From CAYYBZ01 sp964470285 [NCBI: uncultured Oligoflexia bacterium] (GTDB lineage: Bacteria > Bdellovibrionota_G > CAYYBZ01), in contig CAYYBZ010000122.1 in assembly GCA_964470285.1 (NCBI GenBank), forward strand, positions 1 to 6,498: a DNA stretch of 6,498 bases, in the 5' to 3' direction. The notes under the pieces were generated by a model. It had not been told where the DNA came from, did no database searches, and worked only from the letters and a program-made list of their open reading frames with translations. Below, one piece after another: positions 1 through 6,328 of this stretch (its first letter is position 1; each line of letters begins with the position of its first letter). Position numbers and translations under genes: made by a program.

Positions 1-1
1 A

Positions 2-106
2 GTCGCCGAGGTGCTTGATCCCGGTTCCTGCGTCGATAACGACTCTCCGGTCTTCCAATCTTTTCTCAAAGGGATCAAGGGTTGACGGAAACAACGTAAT
101 AAACAT
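2..106 (-). CDS. Possible N-terminal fragment of a metallo-beta-lactamase-fold hydrolase (conflicts with the + strand reading)
   Basis: Thirty-five codons start at an ATG (104-106) and run off the left edge. An in-frame TAA lies directly upstream of the ATG. The part at about residues 17-35 reads LEDRRVVIDAGTGIKHLGD, which closely matches the early strand pattern of MBL-fold hydrolases ('..EDxRVVIDAGTGIRxLG..'), where it precedes the HxHxDH zinc motif. That motif would lie outside the window. In complete MBL proteins of this type a GT/SRGS..P.PG..T..YGGNTSC segment normally comes before it. Here only a PSTLDPFEK-like stub is present, so the start looks truncated, and I see no good ribosome binding site. 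The stretch overlaps the + strand radical SAM tail, so one of the two is a shadow or a remnant. I rate it as a fragment that deserves a similarity search with the sequence to the left. Confidence 0.3.
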   Translation of the reverse strand, partial: MFITLFPSTLDPFEKRLEDRRVVIDAGTGIKHLGD

Positions 107-281
107 TTATGCAAATTCGCAAAGCCCCCAAAAAGAAATTCTTAAGTATTCAAAAAATGAGAACCTGTATATTCACAGAACCTTATCGCAAAATGTTAAT
201 TTCCCGTGGGATTTCATTGATATAGGTGTCAAAAAATCAACGCTGGTTGACGAGTTGATAAAAGCTGAGTCGCTTTCTTAA
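3..281 (+). CDS. C-terminal fragment of a TIGR03960-like B12-type radical SAM protein (5' end outside or broken)
   Basis: This open frame enters from the left edge and stops with TAA at 279-281. Its last part reads YIHRTLSQNVNFPWDFIDIG and continues GVKKSTLVDELIKA. The pattern Y-x-HR-x-x-S then PWD-x-ID-x-GV-x-K-x-x-L-x-x-E-x-x-KA is what I know from the C-terminal end of the radical SAM module in TIGR03960-type proteins, which carry a B12-binding and a radical SAM domain and have poorly defined roles. The catalytic CxxxCxxC site would lie far upstream, outside the window. The similarity is convincing only from about position 150. Before about position 85 this frame does not look like the family, and another + frame (codons from position 2, stop TGA at 83-85) or the - strand reads better. 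The fragment may therefore be the tail of a frameshifted gene or a remnant. Base composition also changes here, from GC-rich before ~85 to AT-rich after it. Confidence 0.5.
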   Translation, partial: SPRCLIPVPASITTLRSSNLFSKGSRVDGNNVINIYANSQSPQKEILKYSKNENLYIHRTLSQNVNFPWDFIDIGVKKSTLVDELIKAESLS

Positions 282-299
282 GCTTATATAAGATTAGAC

Positions 300-328
300 T
301 TAAAATATCCGGTTTTTACTAGTATAAT
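300..328 (+). promoter_or_regulatory. Probable sigma70-type promoter for the cNMP-binding/transglycosylase pair
   Basis: A perfect -10 hexamer TATAAT lies at 323-328. A -35-like TTAAAA (4 of 6 matches to TTGACA) lies at 300-305, giving a 17-base spacer. The site sits in the AT-rich gap between the stop at 281 and the ATG at 350. Transcription would begin around 335, leaving a 5' leader of only about 15 bases. This fits the absence of a recognisable Shine-Dalgarno sequence before the ATG. No operator-like dyad is evident around it. Confidence 0.55.
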
Positions 329-349
329 TCTACTTTCAAAAAGTATTCT

Positions 350-1675
350 ATGAAAGATCCATATATAACCGGCGGTGATCCCGCTATAACAAATATCAAG
401 CGCAAAGCCGAAAAAAGCTTTTCTAAGGGCAACTATAATAAAGCTTTGGAGCAATATCAAAGGCTCAAAGACCTTTTACCCAGAGATATGCGAATAGTTC
501 AGAAAATTGCCGAAATCTATAAAAAACTGGGTAACGTCGCCGAGGCCAAGATGCACTTCAAGGAAGCCGCCGAATACTTCGCCAAAGAGGGTTACTGGGC
601 AAAAGCGGTGGCGCTTAACAAGGTTTTAATGAGCATTGATCCTCTCGATAACGAAGTTCAGCAAAGCATAGCCGACATATATACAAGCCAGGGGCTTTCA
701 GGTCAAAAGCTTGTATTCAAAACTCAGAAATCACCGGAAGAACAAAAGCCCTATGCCGAAGTCAGTCATAAAACAGCTGAAGAAGTGACCAGACCTACGC
801 CCAAGGCAGTTCAGGTTGAATCGGATAATTCCGAATCACCAAAGCTCTGGCGAGTTCCTCTGTTTTCTGAGCTTAAGCCCGAAGCGATGAAGGAACTTAT
901 TGAAACGCTGGCCGTCAGAAGAATCCCGGCCGGTTCGATAATCTGCAAGGAAGGTGAAACCGGAAACTCAATGTTTGTAATCTCCGACGGCTGGGTTGAA
1001 ATATTCACGGGTAAGCTTGAAGAAAAAAATACACTGGACAGCTTAAAAGAAGGGGATTTCTTCGGCGAGTTCGGCCTTTTAACAGACGGATTAAGGCATG
1101 CCAGTGCACTTGCCAAATCGGATGTCGTTCTTTTAGAAATTACATCAAAACATTTTTCCGATCTTTCAGAGAAACACCCCCACGTTAAAGACGTACTGGA
1201 TGAGTATTTCAAAACCCGAATGTTCGACAATGTTTTAAGACAGTCTCATATTTTCGATTCCCTGTTCACTGCGGACAGGCTCAAGGCAGTCAAGAAGTTT
1301 ACTTCCCGTGAATACTCCAAAGGTCAGTTTATATTCAAGGAAGGAGATGATCCCGATAACCTGTACTTCGTTAAAAAGGGCGAAATTGAAATAATAACCG
1401 ACCATGAGGGTGACCAGCTTGTCGTAGCCAGGCTTTTTGTAGGAGACTTTTTCGGAGAAATTGCAATAATCAACAACCTTAAAAGAACCGCTTCTGCAAG
1501 AGCAGCCGGAACCCTTGAACTTCTTGTGCTTAGCGCAGAAAATTTTAGAAATATTCTAAACGAGCATCCCCAGCTTTTGCAAAATCTTAAGAAAACCGTG
1601 GAAGCCCGCGTGAAAGACACATTAGAGGCCTATCAATCCCATCAAGATATGAAAAAATGCTTAGGAATGGTCTAA
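350..1675 (+). CDS. TPR protein with two tandem cyclic-nucleotide-binding domains
   Basis: This 441-residue, probably cytoplasmic protein has no signal peptide or membrane segment. Residues ~14-115 form about three TPR-like helical repeats (for example KGNYNKALEQYQRLKDLLP and GNVAEAKMHFKEAAEYFAKE), a protein-interaction scaffold. A polar, Pro/Glu-rich linker covers ~120-165. Two cNMP-binding (Crp/PKA-regulatory type) domains follow at ~168-290 and ~298-418. Each keeps the phosphate-binding cassette: FFGEFGLLTDGLRHAS at 237-252 (Glu240, Arg249) and FFGEIAIINNLKRTAS at 367-382 (Glu370, Arg379). These Glu/Arg pairs normally contact the ribose and the cyclic phosphate. There is no helix-turn-helix, kinase or other output domain, so it is not a Crp-like transcription factor. 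It more likely passes a nucleotide signal to a partner through the TPRs. The ATG at 350 is the only sensible start; no Shine-Dalgarno sequence is visible. Its last 19 bases overlap the next gene. Which nucleotide it binds, if any, cannot be read from the sequence. Confidence 0.9.
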   Translation: MKDPYITGGDPAITNIKRKAEKSFSKGNYNKALEQYQRLKDLLPRDMRIVQKIAEIYKKLGNVAEAKMHFKEAAEYFAKEGYWAKAVALNKVLMSIDPLDNEVQQSIADIYTSQGLSGQKLVFKTQKSPEEQKPYAEVSHKTAEEVTRPTPKAVQVESDNSESPKLWRVPLFSELKPEAMKELIETLAVRRIPAGSIICKEGETGNSMFVISDGWVEIFTGKLEEKNTLDSLKEGDFFGEFGLLTDGLRHASALAKSDVVLLEITSKHFSDLSEKHPHVKDVLDEYFKTRMFDNVLRQSHIFDSLFTADRLKAVKKFTSREYSKGQFIFKEGDDPDNLYFVKKGEIEIITDHEGDQLVVARLFVGDFFGEIAIINNLKRTASARAAGTLELLVLSAENFRNILNEHPQLLQNLKKTVEARVKDTLEAYQSHQDMKKCLGMV

Positions 1676-3726
1676 TAAAAATTATTATCCTTGGCAGTTT
1701 ACTGCTTTTTGCGCAAACCCTTTTCTGTGCTACGCCGGATCAGCTTTCAGATGAAAAGTTTAAGCATTTTCAGGAGGGAATCCGACTTATAAAAGCAGAG
1801 CATTTCGATGAGGCATACGATCAGTTCAAAAAGGCTTCTTCTGACGATTTCATACTGGCCGATTACGCCTATCTCTTTATGGGAATTATTAAACACAAAC
1901 AGGAAAAGTTCCGTTCGGCAATAAAGTACCTTGCCAAAATTGATAAATTCAATCAACCGCATACGATAACCTTTTCTAAAAACATACTGGGTGAAATATA
2001 TTTCAAACAGGAAAAATATAAAGAGGCCTTTGAATCGATTTTTACTTTCTACAAAAGAACAGGGATTGATCGAGAAAACTCAAAGTCATTTATTAATTTA
2101 TCCGGATCATTCTTAAACATGGATAATTCAGATAAAATTGAAAACGATTACATCCCTTACATGTTTTCATTTCTAAAAATAAATACAGATGCAAATTCGT
2201 TGACCGAAAAGTTCCCTTTACTTGCCGATATAATCGTCGCAAGAAAGAAGACATTCAGGTTAAGCTCTCTCTGGGAAAGTCCTTCTTTCAGGTCCAAAAC
2301 CTTTAATCGAATACGCAGAAACCTTTACTGGGAAGGGGATTTGATTTTCAGCCGCCTTAACTGGATGAAAAACGTCGCCCAGAGAATGAAAGATTATCCC
2401 TTAAAAATTAAGGTATTAAATCAACTTTTAAAATTAAGCAGAAACAATATTGAGACGGCGAGAACCGAATTTGCCATAGCCAACGCCTACCTAAACAATA
2501 ATCAGAACGAAAAATCGCTGGATTATTTTGCGAGAGCCGCCAAACATTCGGGAAGAAGTTTTCTCAAATATAAATCCTATTACTATTCAGGACGCGTTTA
2601 CGAGTTGACGGGCCAGCTAACCAACGCGGCCCGCAATTACAGAAAGCTTAAAAAGGCCCGATACAGGACACCGGATGAAAAAGATTTTATAATAAAGTCC
2701 ATTTTCAGGGCGGGCTGGGTCAACTACAAGGCAAAGAACTACAAAAGAGCATATTTGGACTTCAAATATATATATGAAAGATTCGGAAACCGACTCACAC
2801 ACATGGGTTATCCCTACTGGTACGGCATGATCCTTTTAAAAACCGGAAACAAGGAAACCGCTAAAAATGTTTTTGAATCCTTTTACAGGGAATATCCTAC
2901 ATCTTACTATGGCCTTTTATGCGCTATACAGCTTAAAAAGGTGTTTTCTTACGATGTCCCTTTAGAGGAATTTTCCGTTCTGGATTTTGTAAACGAAGTA
3001 TCCGGCAAAACACGCAGACTCGTAAACCGTTCACTGCTTCTTTTTATCTCCGGGCTTAAGGATTTTGCCGTGAAAGAGGCCCAGATGATAAGGCCGAATT
3101 ACGGCAACACAAAAGAAATGTACATTGTTGCCTCTCTGAACATGCTTTTGAACAGATATATTCAGACAATAAGTCTGGTTGATTCGCTTATAAATCAGCA
3201 AACCGGAATTCCCGATAAGGAAATTTTAAAGATATTTTTCCCGAGAAAATATATGCACTTCATAGAGGAATACTCCAAAATGTCGCAGATAGACCCTTAC
3301 ATGGTAATTTCCATAATAAGACAGGAATCCGTATTTCAAGAGGGCGCAGTGTCGAGGGCAAACGCTTTGGGATTAATGCAGATTATGCCTCATGTCGGGA
3401 ACAAGGTCGCTGAAAGCCTTGACATGGGAACACTTACCAGGGACGAGCTTTTGGAACCTCAAACCAATTTAAAACTCGGCATTACTCACCTGGCCGAACT
3501 TTATAAAAAGTTTAAGGGTAATTTTATTCTTACGGCAGCCGCTTACAATTCCTCCGAAGAAAAAGTAAAGGAATGGAGAAAACGCTTTCCTTCAAAAAAT
3601 ATTTATCAATTTATTGAAGACATCCCCTACTATGAAACCCGAAAATATGTAAAAATGAACGTGCGCAATTACTTTAATTATTTAAGAACATATACAGACC
3701 GTGACTGGCAAAGCGCCCTACCGTGA
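1657..3726 (+). CDS. Soluble lytic murein transglycosylase (SLT/GH23 domain) with helical-repeat N-terminus
   Basis: This 689-residue exported enzyme is predicted to cleave the MurNAc-GlcNAc bond of peptidoglycan in the periplasm, leaving 1,6-anhydro ends. Residues 1-25 are a signal peptide (Arg/Lys start, hydrophobic core IIILGSLLLFAQTLF). The Cys at 24 is preceded by TLF, which is not a good lipobox, so a lipoprotein is less likely. Residues ~33-530 are TPR/Slt70-like helical repeats, such as EKFRSAIKYLAKI and NYKRAYLDFKYIYERFG. The catalytic SLT domain is ~535-680: IIRQESVF with the catalytic acid Glu557, then ANALGLMQIMP (568-578), AAAYN (627-631) and IPYYETRKYVKMN near 656-668. The usual AYNAG motif reads AYNSS here. 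The size and layout match Slt70-type proteins (about 600-750 residues). The ATG lies inside the previous gene, 19 bases overlapping, with no clear Shine-Dalgarno sequence, so translation is probably coupled to that gene. Confidence 0.93.
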   Translation: MLRNGLIKIIILGSLLLFAQTLFCATPDQLSDEKFKHFQEGIRLIKAEHFDEAYDQFKKASSDDFILADYAYLFMGIIKHKQEKFRSAIKYLAKIDKFNQPHTITFSKNILGEIYFKQEKYKEAFESIFTFYKRTGIDRENSKSFINLSGSFLNMDNSDKIENDYIPYMFSFLKINTDANSLTEKFPLLADIIVARKKTFRLSSLWESPSFRSKTFNRIRRNLYWEGDLIFSRLNWMKNVAQRMKDYPLKIKVLNQLLKLSRNNIETARTEFAIANAYLNNNQNEKSLDYFARAAKHSGRSFLKYKSYYYSGRVYELTGQLTNAARNYRKLKKARYRTPDEKDFIIKSIFRAGWVNYKAKNYKRAYLDFKYIYERFGNRLTHMGYPYWYGMILLKTGNKETAKNVFESFYREYPTSYYGLLCAIQLKKVFSYDVPLEEFSVLDFVNEVSGKTRRLVNRSLLLFISGLKDFAVKEAQMIRPNYGNTKEMYIVASLNMLLNRYIQTISLVDSLINQQTGIPDKEILKIFFPRKYMHFIEEYSKMSQIDPYMVISIIRQESVFQEGAVSRANALGLMQIMPHVGNKVAESLDMGTLTRDELLEPQTNLKLGITHLAELYKKFKGNFILTAAAYNSSEEKVKEWRKRFPSKNIYQFIEDIPYYETRKYVKMNVRNYFNYLRTYTDRDWQSALP

Positions 3727-3793
3727 TATTGACGGTATCTACCTGAAAACTAACCGGCAAGTAATTTTAAATTAACAGTTGATTTTTTAGTTT

Positions 3794-3851
3794 CCCGCAG
3801 GCGGGAGTTTGGGGGTAACGAGAGAATAGAGGGATAACCCCCGCCTGCAGG
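3794..3851. repeat. GC-rich 58-bp inverted-repeat element (REP/MITE-like) in the convergent gap
   Basis: Terminal inverted repeats CCCGCAGGCGGG (3794-3805) and CCCGCCTGCAGG (3840-3851) match at 11 of 12 positions. An inner pair GGGGGT (3811-3816) and ACCCCC (3837-3842) would extend the pairing, leaving a loop of about 20 bases and an 8-base bulge. Each arm is itself nearly palindromic. The element is strongly GC-rich inside AT-rich flanks and sits between two convergent stops, a favoured place for REP-like elements. No U-tract follows the hairpin on either strand, so a canonical intrinsic terminator is not supported, although the structure could still slow or end convergent transcription or protect mRNA 3' ends. 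The short GTT at 3790-3792 and at 3851-3853 could be a duplicated target but is too short to be evidence. The remainder of 3727-3880 shows no gene. Confidence 0.6.
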
Positions 3852-3880
3852 TTGGAAAAGGGTATGGATATATAAAACCT

Positions 3881-5047
3881 TTAGTCTATTTGTCTCCTTA
3901 TAAAGGTAGGAATATCGTATTCTTCATCCTCATAGGCTTCCAGTCCCATGTCTTTCATTCTCTTCTTGTAATCCATTCCGGAAATTTTTCTTTTATCGCG
4001 CAGATTTGTTACCGCCTCGGGATCTTCCTTTTTAATTGAGGTAATTGTTTCAACCGGTTCTTTTTTCTGGACGGGCTGAATTCCGGCTATCTCCTTTCCG
4101 AAACCGGTTGCGATGACCGTCACCCGTACCGCATCTCTCATATCTTCATCAATTACCGCACCGAAAATTATATTCGCTTCTTCATGCGCGGCTTCCTGTA
4201 TAAGCTTTGAGGCCTCATTAACCTCATGAAGCGTAAGGTTTGAGCTTCCGGTTATGTTTATAAGAATCCCGGTTGCGCCCTGAATATCTACGTCTTCCAA
4301 TAGCGGACTTGATATTGATTTCTGGGCGGCTTCAAGGGATCTGTTTTCTCCGGATGCAATGCCCGCACCCATTAGCGCCATTCCCATATTGTTCATAACC
4401 GTTCTTACATCTGCAAAATCCAGATTTATCAGACCCGGAATTGTTATTAAATCCGATATGCCCTTTACGGCCTGTAGTAAAACCTCATCGGCCATTTTAA
4501 AGCTGTCAAGGATTGAAGTCTTCTCATCTGCCAGATTTAAAAGACGCTGATTTGGGATTACAATCAGGGTATCGACGCAATTTCTAAGTTCCTCCATGCC
4601 CTGCTCTGCCTGCCTGGTCCTTTTTTTACCTTCAAATACGAAGGGCTTTGTTACAACCCCGACCGATAGAGCGCCGACTTCCTTAGCAACCTCTGCAACT
4701 ACGGGAGCACCTCCCGTTCCGGTTCCTCCGCCCATTCCTGCTGTTATGAAAACCATATCCGCACCTTCCAGTACGCTTGCAAGTCTGTCTTTGCACTCTA
4801 TCGCGGCCTGCTTGCCTATGTCCGGATTGGCTCCGGCTCCAAGCCCTTTGGTCAACTGCTCTCCCAACTGCATTTTTGTCGACGCATTTGAATTTCTCAG
4901 AGCCTGCAGGTCGGTGTTGGCCGTTATGAAATCAACCCTTGAAAGTCCGGCTGAAATCATCGTATTAACGGCATTTCCTCCGCCGCCACCGACGCCTATC
5001 ACCTTGATCTTAGCCACGTGGCCGTTATCTTCAATAAATTCGAACAT
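3881..5047 (-). CDS. ftsZ: Cell division protein FtsZ
   Basis: This 388-residue tubulin-like GTPase polymerises at midcell into the Z-ring and recruits the divisome. The N-terminal GTP-binding domain has [13 protein letters not shown] (18-30) and the tubulin signature GGGTGTG (106-112). The T7/synergy loop NLDFADV (208-214) carries Asn208, Asp210 and Asp213, which complete the GTPase site of the neighbouring subunit. The region ~225-320 is the C-terminal globular domain. A charged, variable linker (~321-372) follows, then the conserved tail [12 protein letters not shown] (377-388) that binds FtsA and other partners. The length is typical for the family, and all expected catalytic residues are present. 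The start is fixed by a strong AAGGGGG six bases upstream. The gene follows ftsA by 15 bases and is the last gene of this dcw segment. It faces the transglycosylase gene, and no lpxC lies behind it, unlike in gammaproteobacteria. Confidence 0.99.
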   Translation of the reverse strand: MFEFIEDNGHVAKIKVIGVGGGGGNAVNTMISAGLSRVDFITANTDLQALRNSNASTKMQLGEQLTKGLGAGANPDIGKQAAIECKDRLASVLEGADMVFITAGMGGGTGTGGAPVVAEVAKEVGALSVGVVTKPFVFEGKKRTRQAEQGMEELRNCVDTLIVIPNQRLLNLADEKTSILDSFKMADEVLLQAVKGISDLITIPGLINLDFADVRTVMNNMGMALMGAGIASGENRSLEAAQKSISSPLLEDVDIQGATGILINITGSSNLTLHEVNEASKLIQEAAHEEANIIFGAVIDEDMRDAVRVTVIATGFGKEIAGIQPVQKKEPVETITSIKKEDPEAVTNLRDKRKISGMDYKKRMKDMGLEAYEDEEYDIPTFIRRQID

Positions 5048-5053
5048 TCCATA

Positions 5054-5060
5054 CCCCCTT
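5054..5060 (-). promoter_or_regulatory. Strong ribosome binding site of ftsZ
   Basis: On the minus strand AAGGGGG lies six bases before the ftsZ ATG (5045-5047), within the 15-base ftsA-ftsZ gap. This decides the start over an out-of-frame ATG at 5050-5052, which would be only one base from the Shine-Dalgarno sequence. It is the best-matching Shine-Dalgarno sequence I see in the window and fits the high FtsZ amounts cells need. Confidence 0.8.
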
Positions 5061-5062
5061 AG

Positions 5063-6289
5063 TTAAAACATTTGTGCAAACCATTCTTTCATGCGGGTCT
5101 TAACTTTCCCGTACACGTTTTCATCCTTAACCTTATATTTGGACTTGGTCTTATGTTCCGCTCCGTAGAGAACGAGTCCCACTCCCGTTGAAAATCTCGG
5201 AGATGAAACCACATCAACCAGTCCCCCTATATTCTGCGGCGTACCGAGTCTTACGGGTATATCCAGAATTCTCTCGGCCAATTCGCATACACCTTCCATC
5301 ATGGTTGTGCCGCCGGTTACAACTATTCCCGAACCGAGAAGGTTTTCATATCCTGCCTTTGATATCTCTCTTTGAACAAGAGTAAATATTTCTTCAAGTC
5401 TCGGTTCTATAATTTCGCAAAGTACCTGCCTGGATACCTCTCTGGGTCTTCTGCTGCCAACGCTTGGGACCTCGATAGCATCGTTGTTTGTACTTATATC
5501 CGATACTGCGCATCCGTACTGATGCTTTATTTTTTCAGCCTCTATGGTCGGAGTCCTTAAACCCACGGCTATGTCGTTTGTTACATGATTTCCTCCGAGC
5601 GCTAAAACGGCGGTGTGTTTTAAGCTCCCTTCGGAAAAAACTACGATATCGGTAGTTCCTCCTCCGATATCAACCAGTGCCGTGCCCAATTCCTTTTCAT
5701 CTGAGCTTAAACAGGCCTCGGAAGCCGCCAGCGGCTGAAGAATTATGTCCGTCACTGTCAATCCCGTCCTGTTTGCGCATTTAATAATATTCTGTGCCGA
5801 AGTAACCGCAGCAGTTACTATATGCACTTTGGATTCAAGCCTTACACCGGACATTCCAAGCGGTTCCTTAATTCCGTCCTGGTCATCAATCACATATTCC
5901 TGCGGGAGCACATGAATTATCTCTCTATCCATAGGTATAGCAACAGCTTTCGCTGCATCTATTACCCTCAGTATATCGTTATCTCTGACTTCTTTGTCTT
6001 TAACGGCAACTATCCCGTGAGAATTAAAGCCCTTGATATGAGATCCCGCAATGCCCGCAAAAACCTGACCTATTTCGCATCCGGCCATCAGCTCGGCCTC
6101 TTCAACCGCCTGTTTGATAGATGCCACCGTGCTGTCGATGTTAACAACCACTCCCTTTCTGATACCCTTCGAAGGATGGGTACCGAAACCGACAACATCT
6201 ATACCGTCGGGTGTAACTTCACCGACAATACAGCAGATCTTTGTAGTCCCTATATCGAGACCTACAATCAGGTCATCCCTTTTTGCCAT
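5063..6289 (-). CDS. ftsA: Cell division protein FtsA, membrane tether of the Z-ring
   Basis: This 408-residue actin-like ATPase binds the FtsZ tail, anchors it to the inner membrane and helps recruit later division proteins. The actin-fold motifs are in order: phosphate-1 VGLDIGTTKICC (9-20), the FtsA-specific 1C domain in about 84-165 beginning near SHIKGFNSHG, phosphate-2 ALVDIGGGTTDIVVF (204-218), and the adenosine motif GIVVTGGTTMMEGV (321-334). The protein ends with a short basic linker and the membrane-targeting amphipathic helix VKTRMKEWFAQMF (396-408). The length is normal for the family and nothing is missing. The ATG at 6287-6289 is preceded by AAAGGCGG. Placement between ftsQ (39-base gap) and ftsZ (15-base gap) is the standard dcw order and implies cotranscription. 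Confidence 0.99.
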   Translation of the reverse strand: MAKRDDLIVGLDIGTTKICCIVGEVTPDGIDVVGFGTHPSKGIRKGVVVNIDSTVASIKQAVEEAELMAGCEIGQVFAGIAGSHIKGFNSHGIVAVKDKEVRDNDILRVIDAAKAVAIPMDREIIHVLPQEYVIDDQDGIKEPLGMSGVRLESKVHIVTAAVTSAQNIIKCANRTGLTVTDIILQPLAASEACLSSDEKELGTALVDIGGGTTDIVVFSEGSLKHTAVLALGGNHVTNDIAVGLRTPTIEAEKIKHQYGCAVSDISTNNDAIEVPSVGSRRPREVSRQVLCEIIEPRLEEIFTLVQREISKAGYENLLGSGIVVTGGTTMMEGVCELAERILDIPVRLGTPQNIGGLVDVVSSPRFSTGVGLVLYGAEHKTKSKYKVKDENVYGKVKTRMKEWFAQMF

Positions 6290-6296
6290 TTAAACA

Positions 6297-6304
6297 CCGC
6301 CTTT
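6297..6304 (-). promoter_or_regulatory. Ribosome binding site of ftsA
   Basis: On the minus strand AAAGGCGG lies seven bases before the ftsA ATG and supports that start. The rest of the 39-base ftsQ-ftsA gap is AT-rich (TTTTAAATTTAATATA), but no convincing -35/-10 pair can be defined there. Confidence 0.65.
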
Positions 6305-6328
6305 CTTCCCGTATATTAAATTTAAAAC

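Noticed and set aside
69-86. prfB-like programmed frameshift: AAAGGG and AAGGG just upstream of GGT TGA C
   Set aside because: The TGAC context and upstream purine runs resemble the prfB site, but the P-site codon GGT slips poorly to GTT, the spacing differs, and the reading frame before the site is itself uncertain.
811-1230. Open frame of 139 residues on the - strand inside the cyclic-nucleotide-binding gene
   Set aside because: Ser-rich shadow of a well-supported gene with clear domains on the other strand.
1657-1740. Lipoprotein signal for the transglycosylase (Cys24)
   Set aside because: The residues before the Cys are T-L-F, which do not match the lipobox L-[A/S/T]-[G/A]-C; an ordinary signal peptide or an uncleaved anchor fits better.
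3770-3793. T-run (GATTTTTTAG) after a weak TTAAC/GTTGA dyad as a terminator of the transglycosylase gene
   Set aside because: The stem is about five weak base pairs with a two-base loop, so it does not meet the usual stem-plus-U-tract criteria.
3860-3880. GGGTATGGATATATAAAACC-like dyad just after ftsZ as a terminator
   Set aside because: Imperfect AT-rich symmetry without a stable stem; no U-tract on the ftsZ strand.
4596-5066. Open frame of 156 residues on the + strand, antisense to ftsZ
   Set aside because: Pro/Ala/Ser-rich low-complexity translation, no ribosome binding site, and fully explained as the complement of the ftsZ coding sequence.
5822-6319. Open frame of 165 residues on the + strand, antisense to ftsA
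   Set aside because: The translation has no recognisable motif and mirrors ftsA codons, while ftsA is certain.
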